Part shown: piece after piece, positions 14,668-23,722 of the stretch | Layout of the letters: each line of letters opens with the position of its first letter | How positions within the stretch are numbered: position 1 is the stretch's first letter | Assembly: GCA_017531225.1 (NCBI GenBank) | Contig: JAFXLL010000009.1 | Location: 1-64,000 of the forward strand | Direction: 5' to 3' | DNA length: 64,000 nucleotides | DNA from: Bacteroidales bacterium | GTDB lineage: Bacteria > Bacteroidota > Bacteroidia > Bacteroidales > F082 | Translations under genes and position numbers: made by a program | Notes under the pieces: generated by a model | Told to the model about the DNA's origin: nothing | The model's database searches: none | What the model saw: the letters and a program-made list of their open reading frames with translations, nothing else

Positions 14668-16239
14668 TCAGCTGAGCATGGCGGCCACGCTGCCTATCAG
14701 CAGGAAAAGCAGGAATCCTATCACAAGGCATCCTGATCTTTTGGATTCCATGATGTTCATTTGGGAGAAGAAATAGCCTAAAACAGAAGGCTGCTTGCTA
14801 TTGACCTTTCTTCGTTTTGTGGTGCCGTTTGGCAGAATTTCGTAGTACATAGGTGCATTGTACATCATCCCTTTGGCCATTCCTCCGGCAAAAGCGATGG
14901 CGAAAAATCCAGGAATGCAATACCATGCAGCACCGTAGCCATAATGAATGTCGAGGATGCTCAAACCTCGACTGAGTTGTATGGGAATGGCGATAAATAC
15001 CGGGAGAAAGGTCACTACGATGAAGGCTAACACGGTCTTGATGATGCGCCATGGCGTGATGAACTCAATTCGGGCGGGGACTTCTCCTTTACCGAAGTCA
15101 GCGAAAAACACCGCTTGTGTATCGTTGTGGCTTTTTTCTTTCTTCGTTGAGGTGATGACTTCTTTCACAAAAACGTTCTCATGACGCTTATGGGCGATGA
15201 CAAAGAACAGGATGCCGAACACGAACCCGACAATCAACCCCAATCCCAGACTTCCAAGGAGCCCTAAGGCCAAGCCGACGACGATGGTGGCTACCGTAGG
15301 GAGAACCCACCAGTTTTTGGTCTTGTTGATGGTCTTGCCTGTTGAGACAGACACCTTGCCGTTTTGTCCGTTCACGGCGGCGGCGATGCCATCTCCGCAT
15401 TGTACCAGATAAACGGGAAGAGCAGCAGGGATGGTTTCGTTGTCTTGTTCGAAAAGACTGACTGAAAACTCCTTGGAATGCACCTTTCCTGTAAGGGTCT
15501 CGTATAGCTCGTTGGTCGTCTCTTCCTTGATCCTTTGAGCCAATTCCATCGTTTCGGCGTTCTGTATCTTGGCTTTCTGTTTGATGAGGTATCGATAGTC
15601 GAAATCCCTTGCGTCGTTGAAGTCGAAAGGCTCAATGCCGTCAAGGAAAAGGTTGTCCCACTCCTTGGAGGCGTTTACTGCAGTATGGCTCAAATAGGCT
15701 TTGAAGGGGTATTCTTGGCTTTCTCCTGCTTGGTTGGCAATGTCCATGATGCCGCTGAAGGCACCTCTAACGATATGGTAAGGCAGGTAGCAGCTCGAGA
15801 AACGTTGCATGTTCTTCTCGATGGTTTGGGCTGCTGGATTGTTTTTGTTTGCTGATAGCCATTCCTGTAGCCGTTTTTCAGCATCTTCCTTCGTGACTTT
15901 GAAGGGGATGATGACTTCGGGAATGGGGGTGTTGGCGAACTTTGCATCCACCATGGTGCTTTGGCAGAATGGACAGATGGCCGATGCGTCATCGGCGGAA
16001 GCTAAGGTTTGGGCACCGCAGGAAGGACATTTGAACATCTTGGCTTCGCTGAGGCTTTGCTGCTGTTTTTGCTGTAGCAGTTGCTTCCAGCTTTTGAATT
16101 CGGCAGTCTGTGAGTTCAATTCAGTTACCGAGCCGCAATGGGCACAGACATATTGCTGTTTGATGATGTCGAAGCTTTGGTCGCCGCCGCAGTTCTTGCA
16201 ACGGATCACTAAGGGGTTGTTGACTTCTTGTTCGTTCAT
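14668..16239 (-). CDS. zinc-ribbon membrane protein, function unknown
   Basis: 523 residues. The N-terminus carries two CxxC zinc ribbons (CKNCGG plus CAHCGS, residues 14-36; CPSCGA plus CPFCQS, about 71-95). A soluble region follows with PEVIIPFKVTKEDAEKRL and CYLPYHIVRGAFSG, then four or five hydrophobic segments (about 310-350, 395-425, 440-465 and the last 20). Similar proteins are usually annotated as TFIIB-type zinc ribbon or primosomal N'-like; I see no helicase motifs, so that label is misleading. The middle region, ending in a polar or secretion-like stretch before the membrane part, suggests an inner-membrane complex component. It follows the M20 gene by 7 bp. Confidence 0.7.
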   Translation of the reverse strand: MNEQEVNNPLVIRCKNCGGDQSFDIIKQQYVCAHCGSVTELNSQTAEFKSWKQLLQQKQQQSLSEAKMFKCPSCGAQTLASADDASAICPFCQSTMVDAKFANTPIPEVIIPFKVTKEDAEKRLQEWLSANKNNPAAQTIEKNMQRFSSCYLPYHIVRGAFSGIMDIANQAGESQEYPFKAYLSHTAVNASKEWDNLFLDGIEPFDFNDARDFDYRYLIKQKAKIQNAETMELAQRIKEETTNELYETLTGKVHSKEFSVSLFEQDNETIPAALPVYLVQCGDGIAAAVNGQNGKVSVSTGKTINKTKNWWVLPTVATIVVGLALGLLGSLGLGLIVGFVFGILFFVIAHKRHENVFVKEVITSTKKEKSHNDTQAVFFADFGKGEVPARIEFITPWRIIKTVLAFIVVTFLPVFIAIPIQLSRGLSILDIHYGYGAAWYCIPGFFAIAFAGGMAKGMMYNAPMYYEILPNGTTKRRKVNSKQPSVLGYFFSQMNIMESKRSGCLVIGFLLFLLIGSVAAMLS

Positions 16240-16246
16240 GGTCTGT

Positions 16247-17377
16247 TTATCTCTCTAATTCCAGTCGAATAATCTCCCAAAACATCGTCATTCCGATTTC
16301 CAAAATGTCATCCGGGAAGTCGAATTCTGGATTGTGCAAAGCGGGTTGATCCGTGCCTGAACCCAGACCGAAAAAGCCTATTGGGCAGACGGCGCCAAAT
16401 CTCCCGAAGTCCTCAGACCAGCGGAAAGGCTCCGCTAAGTGACCCAGTTTCAATTCTAAGTTTTGTGCCGCTAGCTCAATGACATGAACGCAATGGGGAT
16501 CGCTGTTGGTGGCGGCGAAGGCCTCGTGTTCCGAGAAGTTGAAGTCAAACAGATAATCCTTGGCTTTGGAACGGCACAACTCAATGATCTGGCTAGCCAT
16601 CAGCTCCAAGTTGCGATCGTCATAACTCCTTAAGGTAAGCCAAATCTCGGCATGTCCCGGGGCTACGCCAAAAGTCTCCTCGCCTAAGATGGCATGGGTG
16701 ATCACAAAGGTGGTCAACGGCTTCACTTCTTTTAAAAGCTCGCGCTTTTTCTCCAACTGGTGTATGAGTTGAGCTAATAGCTCCGAAGGGCTATGTCCTG
16801 TTTCGGGCTGTGAGGCATGTGCCGTGCGACCGTCGAAGGTCAGTTTCAAGCCAAAGGAAGCCGCGGCAAAACAGCCTTCACGTACCATGATTTGGCCTTT
16901 TTCGAAGCCGGGAAGGTTGTGCAAGCCATAGGCCACATCAGGCCTGATTTGCTCAAATTGTGGGTCTTCCAAAATGGCTTTGGCGCCTTGTCCTGTCTCT
17001 TCGGCAGGCTGGAAAAGCAGTACTACTTCACCTTGGTCGGGGCGTTGCTCTCCGAGCCATTGGGCAAGTCCGCAGAGGATAGTGGCATGCCCGTCGTGAC
17101 CACATTTATGTGAAATGCCTTGGTTTTGTGAGCGATAGGGGAGGTCGTTCGGCTCAGGGATATGCAGTGCATCAATATCGCCACGGATTAAAATCCTCTT
17201 TCCAGGCTGAGGACCACGATATACTGCTGCCAATCCATAACCACCGATCTTCTCGATGATTAGGTCGGGGCGAGTCTGCTTTACCCATTCGTGTAAAATC
17301 TTGTTAGTCAGTACTTCCTGTCCTGATAGCTCAGGATGCGCATGGAGGATATGTCGTAATTCAATGAGGGTTTCCAT
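16247..17377 (-). CDS. M20 family amidohydrolase / N-acyl amino acid hydrolase
   Basis: 376 residues from the ATG at 17377; an in-frame ATG at 17410 lies upstream of the promoter -7 box and is rejected. Metal-site motifs are IRGDIDALH, CGHDGHAT (about residues 90-97), PAEETGQGA and LHNLPGFEKG, matching the M20D group (IAA-amino acid hydrolase, N-acetyl-diaminopimelate deacetylase, hippurate hydrolase). It would release free amino acids from N-acyl derivatives in the cytoplasm. Substrate not determinable from sequence. Confidence 0.9.
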   Translation of the reverse strand: METLIELRHILHAHPELSGQEVLTNKILHEWVKQTRPDLIIEKIGGYGLAAVYRGPQPGKRILIRGDIDALHIPEPNDLPYRSQNQGISHKCGHDGHATILCGLAQWLGEQRPDQGEVVLLFQPAEETGQGAKAILEDPQFEQIRPDVAYGLHNLPGFEKGQIMVREGCFAAASFGLKLTFDGRTAHASQPETGHSPSELLAQLIHQLEKKRELLKEVKPLTTFVITHAILGEETFGVAPGHAEIWLTLRSYDDRNLELMASQIIELCRSKAKDYLFDFNFSEHEAFAATNSDPHCVHVIELAAQNLELKLGHLAEPFRWSEDFGRFGAVCPIGFFGLGSGTDQPALHNPEFDFPDDILEIGMTMFWEIIRLELER

Positions 17378-17397
17378 ATAAGGTTGTTGTAGCAGTG

Positions 17398-17405
17398 CAA
17401 AGATA
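17398..17405 (-). promoter_or_regulatory. -7 box of M20 operon
   Basis: TATCTTTG read on the minus strand (17405-17398). It places the transcript start near 17392, after the alternative ATG at 17410. Confidence 0.55.
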
Positions 17406-17416
17406 AGCACTTTTTT

Positions 17417-17458
17417 AACTTTTATCTCTTAACTCTAAACTTTTAACTTTTTATCTTA
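17417..17458 (+). repeat. heptanucleotide tandem repeat upstream of manA (6 units)
   Basis: AACTTTT, ATCTCTT, AACTCTA, AACTTTT, AACTTTT, TATCTTA in 7-nt phase. It runs into the manA -7 box TATCTTTG (17457-17464). Confidence 0.75.
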
Positions 17459-17464
17459 TCTTTG
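17457..17464 (+). promoter_or_regulatory. -7 box of manA
   Basis: TATCTTTG ends 20 nt before the manA ATG. No TTTG at the -33 position; the heptanucleotide repeat occupies it. Confidence 0.55.
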
Positions 17465-17484
17465 CCCCGAAAAACTGCAGAATC

Positions 17485-18468
17485 ATGTCAACTGTACTTT
17501 ACCCGCTGAAATTCAAGCCCATCTTCAAGGATAAGATTTGGGGTGGGCATAAAATCAAAGATGTCATCGGCCTCGACTACGGCAAACTGCCCAATTGTGG
17601 TGAAGCTTGGCTGCTTTCGGGACTTTGGGACGAACAGAGCGTTGTTACCAATGGCGACTTTGAGGGTGACGAGATCAACGATCTTGTGGAGACCTTTATG
17701 GGTGACTTAGTGGGTGAGGATGTGTTCGATAGATATGGCGAACAGTTCCCCTTGCTCATAAAGATTATCGATGCCAATGATTGGCTTTCCGTTCAAGTAC
17801 ATCCCGACGATGAGTTGGCCGAGAAACGTGAAATCGGCAATGGCAAAACCGAGATGTGGTATGTGATGCAGGCCGATCAGGGTGCTGAACTCGTTTCGGG
17901 TTTCAACTGCGAGATGAACCGCATGAAGTACATCCGTGTGCTCAAAGATAACGATATCCAAAGCGTGCTCAACCATGAGACTGCCGAGCAGGGCGATGTG
18001 TTCTATATCCCGGCAGGTCGTGTCCACGCCCTGGGCCCAGGCATCGTGGTAGCTGAGATCCAACAGACTAGTGACACCACTTACCGTATCTACGACTGGG
18101 ACCGTATCGACGTGGCTGGCATGCGACGCGAGCTTCACATCCCTCAGTCGCTCGATGCCGTCGACTTCGATCCGGTGGAGAACTATAAGACGCCTTACAC
18201 CCCGATGCTCAACAAGACGGTGCCTATGGTCGATTCTCCTTATTTCACCACCAACATGCTGACACTCAATGGCGAGATGGCCAAGGATTACTCGGAACTC
18301 GACTCGTTTGTATTGCTGTTCCCTGTTGAGGGTAATTTTTCACTGGAATGGGAAAATGGCTCGGTATTTGTAGCTACAGGAGAAGTCGTTTTGATTCCTA
18401 ACATCATCGATAAGGTAAATATCAAAGCTCAGAATTGTAAAGTTTTAGAAATTTATATCAACAAATAA
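17485..18468 (+). CDS. manA: type I mannose-6-phosphate isomerase
   Basis: 327 residues, the short bacterial form. Zinc ligands are seen in VQVHPDD (about residue 110), KTEMWYV and the later GRVHALGPG. The N-terminus FKPIFKDKIWGG is typical of the family. The enzyme interconverts fructose-6-phosphate and mannose-6-phosphate, feeding GDP-mannose and capsule or glycan synthesis or allowing mannose use. It is followed after 10 bp by the TlpA gene, so it may lead that transcript. Confidence 0.95.
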   Translation: MSTVLYPLKFKPIFKDKIWGGHKIKDVIGLDYGKLPNCGEAWLLSGLWDEQSVVTNGDFEGDEINDLVETFMGDLVGEDVFDRYGEQFPLLIKIIDANDWLSVQVHPDDELAEKREIGNGKTEMWYVMQADQGAELVSGFNCEMNRMKYIRVLKDNDIQSVLNHETAEQGDVFYIPAGRVHALGPGIVVAEIQQTSDTTYRIYDWDRIDVAGMRRELHIPQSLDAVDFDPVENYKTPYTPMLNKTVPMVDSPYFTTNMLTLNGEMAKDYSELDSFVLLFPVEGNFSLEWENGSVFVATGEVVLIPNIIDKVNIKAQNCKVLEIYINK

Positions 18469-18478
18469 TCAATTAACC

Positions 18479-18973
18479 ATGAAAAAGCTATTTGTTCTCT
18501 TATTTGCTGTTTTAGTCGTTTCTGGACTTCATGCACAGCAAAAATCGGATCTCCCGAATGTCACTATCAAGGACTTGCAAGGCAAGGATGTTAACATCGC
18601 CAAGCTTTCCAACAACGGCAAGCCTTTTGTGATCACCTTCTGGGCTACCTGGTGCGGCCCATGCATCAAGGAACACAACGCTCTTGATGAGGTTTATCAG
18701 GATTGGAAAGATGAGACTGGTGTGAAGATCTATTCTGTCTCCATCGACGACTCACGTACTACCGCCAAGGTGAAGCCTTTTGTTGAAGGCAAGGGCTGGG
18801 ATTTTGAAGTTTTGCTTGATGCCAACGGCGATTTGAAACGCGCCATGAACGTCAACAATCCGCCTCACACCTTCCTCTTCGACGGCAGTGGCAAGATTGT
18901 GTATCAGCACACAGGTTATTTCGATGGTGCTGAGGAGGAACTCTACGAGGAAATCCTTAAACTGAAGAAGTAA
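18479..18973 (+). CDS. TlpA-like periplasmic thioredoxin
   Basis: 164 residues with a signal peptide (about 1-19, cleavage after LHA). The thioredoxin fold has the redox motif WATWCGPC near residues 58-65, a TlpA-type cis-Pro region (NNPPHTFLFD) and normal length. It probably acts as a disulfide reductase in the periplasm. It heads an operon with a beta-barrel protein and an Omp28 lipoprotein that has its own CxxC, so those proteins are natural candidates for its redox partners. Confidence 0.92.
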   Translation: MKKLFVLLFAVLVVSGLHAQQKSDLPNVTIKDLQGKDVNIAKLSNNGKPFVITFWATWCGPCIKEHNALDEVYQDWKDETGVKIYSVSIDDSRTTAKVKPFVEGKGWDFEVLLDANGDLKRAMNVNNPPHTFLFDGSGKIVYQHTGYFDGAEEELYEEILKLKK

Positions 18974-18986
18974 GAGCGTACATATT

Positions 18987-20717
18987 ATGAGAAGAATTTT
19001 CCTCCCATTATTGATATTGGGCACGCTGTCATTGCATGCTCAATCTTTTCTTGAAAAAAGTCAGATTAGCGGTAGTTTCCAAACCGATGCACAATACTAC
19101 ATGCTCGATAAAGACATCGATATCACTGATCTCTATGGAAAGAAATTTGGTATCAACGGCTTTGGAAAGATCAACTACACCAACGGCAACTTCTCTGCGG
19201 GTCTCCGCTTTGAAGCTTTCCTGCCTGAGTTGAACGGCTTCCGTAACGAATTGAATGGTGTGGGCTTGGCCAACATCTTCGCTACATACGACAATGGCTT
19301 TATCGGCATTACCGTGGGTGATATCTACGATCAGTTCGGCAGTGGCTTGGTATTCCGCTCATACGAAGAGTGGTCGCTCGGCATGGATAACTCCTTGCGC
19401 GGCATGCGCGTCATCGTCCGTCCGACAGCAGGCGTTACTTTGAAAGGCGTTTACGGCCGCCAGCGTTTTTACTGGGCACCCTATCTTGAACGCGACTTCA
19501 ATTATGATGACTACCGTGGCATCGTACGAGGCGTTGACGGAGAGTGGAACCTCAACCAGAGCATTCCTGCCATGAATTATTCAGAATTCAAGATGAGCAT
19601 TGGCGGTAGCTTCGTCAGCAAAAAACAGTACGACCAGAGCTTGTTCTATTACATCCCTGAAAACGTGGGTGCCGCTGCCGGCCGCATCAACTTGGGTTAT
19701 GGACGCTTTGCCTTCACCACTGAATATGCCTATAAAATCAACGACCCATCGGCAATCAACAACTTTATTTATAAAGAAGGACAATCGTTGCTTTCATCGT
19801 TGTCGTACTCACAGAAAGGCTTAGGCATTGTGCTGCAGGTGAAACGTACCGATAATATGAGCTTCAAGTCGATGTACACGGCCAAGCAGAACGACCTCGA
19901 CATCAACTTCATCCCGCCCATCAACTACACGCACACCCACAGCTTGCCTTCGATGTACACTTATTCAACCCAACCTAACGGCGAAATGGCTGCACAGTTT
20001 CAGGTAAACTACACCATTCCGAAGGGTACTTGGCTCGGTGGTAAGTATGGTACCAAGCTTACTCTTAACATGAGCCAGGTGAACGACATCGTGCGTGACT
20101 CCATTATGGATCAAGGGCAGATGACCATCAACAAGAGAGGCACCTTGGGCTACGCTTCCAATTTCTTCGCTATTAGTGACCATCGCTTCTTCCGTGACAT
20201 CAATTTTGAGATCGACAAGAAGATCAGCCGCGACTGGCATTTGACCGCTCAATACATTAATCTATATTATGATATAGAGACTATCGAAGGCCATGCTGGC
20301 GCTCCGCCGGTTCAAGCCAATATCGCTTTCCTCGATGTGACCTACAAGATCAACAAGAAGCAGAGCATTCGCCTTGAGTTGCAAGGCCTGTGGGAAAAGG
20401 AAGTGAAGAAAGGCTATGTATACGATGAGAGTGAAAAGAAAGACTACCAAAAGCGTGGCGATTGGGCTTTCGGCTTGATCGAATATACCATTAACCCGCA
20501 CTGGTCTTTCTCCATTGCTGATAAATGGAACTATGGCAACCCGGTACCTGAGTTCCGCGACCATTACTTCACTGGCACTGTGAGTTACATTCATGAGGCT
20601 ACCCGAATCATGCTGAGCGGTGGCCGTCAGAGCGAAGGCGTGGTGTGCGTGGGTGGCGTTTGCCGCACCGTTCCCGCTTCAAGTGGTGTGTCTTTAACAG
20701 TTTCTACCTCTTTCTAA
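18987..20717 (+). CDS. outer-membrane beta-barrel protein, DUF6029-like
   Basis: 576 residues, signal peptide (about 1-19). The rest is a continuous run of amphipathic strands with aromatic girdles (GFGKINYTNGNFSAGLRF, GITVGDIYDQFGSGLVFRSYEE) and ends with a C-terminal aromatic residue (TVSTSF), the outer-membrane barrel signature. The length and opening sequence match my recollection of DUF6029 proteins, whose function is not known to me. It lies 13 bp after the thioredoxin and 11 bp before the Omp28 gene. Confidence 0.75.
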   Translation: MRRIFLPLLILGTLSLHAQSFLEKSQISGSFQTDAQYYMLDKDIDITDLYGKKFGINGFGKINYTNGNFSAGLRFEAFLPELNGFRNELNGVGLANIFATYDNGFIGITVGDIYDQFGSGLVFRSYEEWSLGMDNSLRGMRVIVRPTAGVTLKGVYGRQRFYWAPYLERDFNYDDYRGIVRGVDGEWNLNQSIPAMNYSEFKMSIGGSFVSKKQYDQSLFYYIPENVGAAAGRINLGYGRFAFTTEYAYKINDPSAINNFIYKEGQSLLSSLSYSQKGLGIVLQVKRTDNMSFKSMYTAKQNDLDINFIPPINYTHTHSLPSMYTYSTQPNGEMAAQFQVNYTIPKGTWLGGKYGTKLTLNMSQVNDIVRDSIMDQGQMTINKRGTLGYASNFFAISDHRFFRDINFEIDKKISRDWHLTAQYINLYYDIETIEGHAGAPPVQANIAFLDVTYKINKKQSIRLELQGLWEKEVKKGYVYDESEKKDYQKRGDWAFGLIEYTINPHWSFSIADKWNYGNPVPEFRDHYFTGTVSYIHEATRIMLSGGRQSEGVVCVGGVCRTVPASSGVSLTVSTSF

Positions 20718-20728
20718 ATCAGTAAAAT

Positions 20729-21535
20729 ATGAAAAAATTATCATTCATATTCTTAGTCGCAGCCACGATGCTGTTTGTAAGCAGCTGCGATAAAATTGAT
20801 ATTAACAACACTCACAAGCCTTTCGATCCTTCTGGTCAAGGCAAGACGGTGTTGATTAAGGACTTCACAGGCGTACGCTGCGTGAACTGCCCTGCTGCGG
20901 CAGAGTTGGTCCATCAGCTTCAGCATGCGCTGGGCGAGGATAACGTCTACATCATGAGTGTTCATGCGGGTTTCCTGGCACAACCTGTCGGCCAGTTCCC
21001 TGATTTCACCACGCCTGAAGGTACTGAATGGTACAATGGTAATGAGTCAAATCCGTTGTTCTCTGTGGATCATGTGGCGCTAACCGATGGTAACACTTTG
21101 TATGTGGAACAGGTTGACACACCTCTGGCTGATGCACTCTTTGAGGCTCAGACTTTTGAGATTTTCACTGAAGCCACTTATAATGAAGAGACTCGTCAAG
21201 TGGACGTGGTGGCCGATGTAGTGGCCGCTGCGGAAACGGAGGGCAATTTCTATGTTACGGTATCCTTATTGGAAGATAGCATCGTGGGTCGTCAGGTGGT
21301 TCCAGGCGGCGTTGACACAGCGTATGTGTTCCGCAACGTGTTCCGTGGCACACTAAACGGTGCCGATGGCGATATCTTCCATGAAGGCCCTGTATATCTC
21401 GACGATGAGTATACCTACAAGTACAGCATCGAACTGAATCCCGCCTACAATGCCGATCAGTGCTATATCATGACCTATATCTACAACAAGACTGACGGCA
21501 AGATTTTGCAAACCGCCTTGAAGAAGATCAAGTAA
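20729..21535 (+). CDS. Omp28-related outer membrane lipoprotein
   Basis: 268 residues. The lipobox SSC puts the acylated Cys at residue 20. The N-terminal half is thioredoxin-like: VLIKDFTGVRCVNCPAAAEL carries CVNC where thioredoxins have CxxC, and VYIMSVHAG follows. The C-terminal half is an Omp28-type beta sandwich with TAYVFRNVFRGTLNGADGD. Omp28 of Porphyromonas gingivalis is a surface lipoprotein. Last gene of the TlpA operon; no clear terminator follows in the 68 bp before the convergent trmO gene. Confidence 0.85.
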   Translation: MKKLSFIFLVAATMLFVSSCDKIDINNTHKPFDPSGQGKTVLIKDFTGVRCVNCPAAAELVHQLQHALGEDNVYIMSVHAGFLAQPVGQFPDFTTPEGTEWYNGNESNPLFSVDHVALTDGNTLYVEQVDTPLADALFEAQTFEIFTEATYNEETRQVDVVADVVAAAETEGNFYVTVSLLEDSIVGRQVVPGGVDTAYVFRNVFRGTLNGADGDIFHEGPVYLDDEYTYKYSIELNPAYNADQCYIMTYIYNKTDGKILQTALKKIK

Positions 21536-21603
21536 AGGAATCTAGTTCAATACTCCGCCATCGTTGGGCTCCCCACCATTTCATAAGAGATCAATTTTGA
21601 GGT

Positions 21604-22278
21604 TTATATTTTTTTTGACACTCTGATCACACTGAGTTGCCTTTCCTCTACCTTGAAGTTGATGTTCAGGCCACCGAATGCCAAGCCGTAAACCCGTTCA
21701 GGGTCGTCTTGATACTGTGGCCTCGGGTCGTGGGCTAAAACGGAGATGAGACTCTCGCGTTGCGTTTCTGGAATCTTTTCGAGAAGCTCATCTGGAATGG
21801 TGACTTCTAGTAGGTATTCTGCCGGTTTTGAGGCAAATCCGCTGACGGCATCAGGATGGCTGTCAGTGTAAGCGATGTAGGGCTTGATGTCGTAGATGGG
21901 GGTGCCATCCATCAAGTCTGCACCTGAAACGTGAAGCACGGGGCCAAGTTTCGGATCCATTTCGATCTTTTCCAACCGAACGGAAGAAAGCCCAATGGGG
22001 TTAGGTCTGAAAGGTGACCTTGTGGCGAACACGCCTTTACGCACATTGCCACCGAGTCGGGGAGGGCGTACCGTGGGTGACCAAGTGTCTCTTACAGCTT
22101 CGGAAAACTCCCAAATCAGCCAAAGATGCGAGAACTCCTCTAAGCCTCGTACTGCCTCGGGATTGCGATACTCTGGCTCAAACACGATGGTTCCTTGGAG
22201 CGACTCAATGATGCCGCTTTGACGTGGAATCCCAAACTTGGTTGGGAATTCAGTGTGTATCTTCGCAATAACTCTCAA
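21604..22278 (-). CDS. trmO: tRNA (t6A37)-N6-methyltransferase TrmO (TsaA/YaeB family)
   Basis: 224 residues. Family motifs are KFGIPRQSG near residue 13, LEEFSHLWLIWEF, KGVFATRSPFRPNPIGLSSV and DLMDGTPIYDIKPYI, then a short C-terminal domain with DPRPQYQ. TrmO uses S-adenosylmethionine to methylate N6-threonylcarbamoyladenosine at position 37 of tRNA-Thr. It lies 9 bp downstream of the aspartate kinase gene and probably shares its transcript. The start overlaps a heptanucleotide repeat. Confidence 0.92.
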   Translation of the reverse strand: MRVIAKIHTEFPTKFGIPRQSGIIESLQGTIVFEPEYRNPEAVRGLEEFSHLWLIWEFSEAVRDTWSPTVRPPRLGGNVRKGVFATRSPFRPNPIGLSSVRLEKIEMDPKLGPVLHVSGADLMDGTPIYDIKPYIAYTDSHPDAVSGFASKPAEYLLEVTIPDELLEKIPETQRESLISVLAHDPRPQYQDDPERVYGLAFGGLNINFKVEERQLSVIRVSKKI

Positions 22279-22307
22279 CTTTATCTTTTATCTCTCAACT
22301 ACAAACT
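22270..22307 (-). repeat. degenerate heptanucleotide repeat between lysC and trmO
   Basis: On +, AACT begins at 22270, 22277, 22297 and 22304, with TCTTTTA and TCTCTC units between. Phase is 7 nt with one slip. It spans the trmO start and the aspartate kinase stop. Confidence 0.65.
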
Positions 22308-23571
22308 GAAGTGTGCTACGGCTGCTTTGTTTTAGATAGATCTTTTTCCCTTCAAGGAAACGGTCGCCCATGGTGTACGAATAGTCGTAATGACGGATGG
22401 TAAACAGCGTCAGACCTTTGTTGTATTTCACCTGGAAGGTCTCACGGAGCGCTGCTAGAAGTCCTTTTAGCTTGCGTTCATCATAGTCGAAGCAGAATGA
22501 GAGCATCAAGGCCGAGGTCTGAATAACGTTGGCGTGGATGTTCAGCTCGTCGCAGGCGGAGAAGATGAGTTGCAAGTTGTGTTCGTTCATGAAAGAATAG
22601 TCGCGGGGCGAGATGGATACCAGCGTTTGGTCGTCCTTGACGATATACGATGGGATTTTCTCAATGCTCGGGTCTGCATTGCCATCAATGATGGAAGGCT
22701 GATGATCAGGATGCAGGAAAGACTGTACCTTGAGGGTGATATTCTTGTTCTGTAACGGCTTGATGGTCTTGGGGTGGATGACGGAGGCACCGTAAAATGC
22801 CAACTCGATGGCTTCGGAATAGGTGATGTGAGGGAGTTGAACCGTCTCGTCGAAGCGTTTCGGGTCGGCGTTGAGCAGGCCATCCACATCCTTCCAGATG
22901 GTGACCTCCTCAGCATCGAGGCAGTTGGCGAAGATGGCAGCGGTGTAGTCGGAACCTTCGCGACCCAAGGTGACGCTATGTTTGCCTTCGACGGTGGCTC
23001 CAATGAAACCTTGTGTGATACACACGATACCGTGGATGTGCTCGTCGTTGAGTTTGCTGATGCGTAACCTGGTCTCGTCCCAGTCAGGGGAGGCTGAGCG
23101 GAAGCGGTCATCGGTCAAAACATATTTTCTGGCATCCAACCAGCGGCAAGGTACCTCACTATGGTTCAAGTATTCCTGAATAATGGTGGTGGAAATGAGT
23201 TCGCCATAGCTCACCGTTTGGTCGTATTGGTAGTCGTAGGGTTGGTCAGTCTTTTGGAGTTTCTCCCAAAGCTCGATGAAAAGTCCTGCGATGTTTTCGG
23301 TGAAATCGGGATTGACTTTATCGCCGAACAGTCCTTCGATGATGCCTTCGTGATAGGAAATGACCTCATGTAGGGCGTCCATGCCAAGCTCGCCATTGTG
23401 CTCGCGGAAGTCTTTCAAAACTTTTTCCAACATGTTGGTGGTCTTGCCCATGGCAGACACCACAAGGAAGATATCCTCATCCTTATGCTGGGCTACAATA
23501 TTCTTGAGATTGCGGACGGCATCGGCGTCTTTCACCGAGGCGCCTCCGAATTTATATATTTTTCTGATCAT
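22288..23571 (-). CDS. lysC: aspartate kinase
   Basis: 427 residues. It opens with the kinase motif KFGGASV (residues 7-13), followed by VVSAMGKTTNMLE, GREGSDYTAAIFA and an ACT-type C-terminal region (DDQTLVSISPRDYSFMNEHN, about 325-345). It phosphorylates aspartate in the first step to lysine, diaminopimelate, threonine and methionine. It is monofunctional, with no homoserine dehydrogenase domain. A -7 box CAAAAATA (23595-23602, read on minus) gives a leader of about 15-20 nt. Confidence 0.9.
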   Translation of the reverse strand: MIRKIYKFGGASVKDADAVRNLKNIVAQHKDEDIFLVVSAMGKTTNMLEKVLKDFREHNGELGMDALHEVISYHEGIIEGLFGDKVNPDFTENIAGLFIELWEKLQKTDQPYDYQYDQTVSYGELISTTIIQEYLNHSEVPCRWLDARKYVLTDDRFRSASPDWDETRLRISKLNDEHIHGIVCITQGFIGATVEGKHSVTLGREGSDYTAAIFANCLDAEEVTIWKDVDGLLNADPKRFDETVQLPHITYSEAIELAFYGASVIHPKTIKPLQNKNITLKVQSFLHPDHQPSIIDGNADPSIEKIPSYIVKDDQTLVSISPRDYSFMNEHNLQLIFSACDELNIHANVIQTSALMLSFCFDYDERKLKGLLAALRETFQVKYNKGLTLFTIRHYDYSYTMGDRFLEGKKIYLKQSSRSTLQFVVER

Positions 23572-23656
23572 GACATTACTGCTTGATGAACGTACAAAAA
23601 TAATAAAGTCCCAACAATAAAATTATTAAATAGGAGTTTTTTATCTGACAAAGGCG

Positions 23657-23664
23657 TATTTTTG
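23657..23664 (+). promoter_or_regulatory. -7 box of the Bat operon
   Basis: TATTTTTG about 58 nt before the moxR ATG. No good TTTG at -33. Confidence 0.5.
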
Positions 23665-23722
23665 CATACTTTTTGACGAAGTAGCGCCTAAGTAGAAAAA
23701 CAGATTAACAACTCAAGATAAA

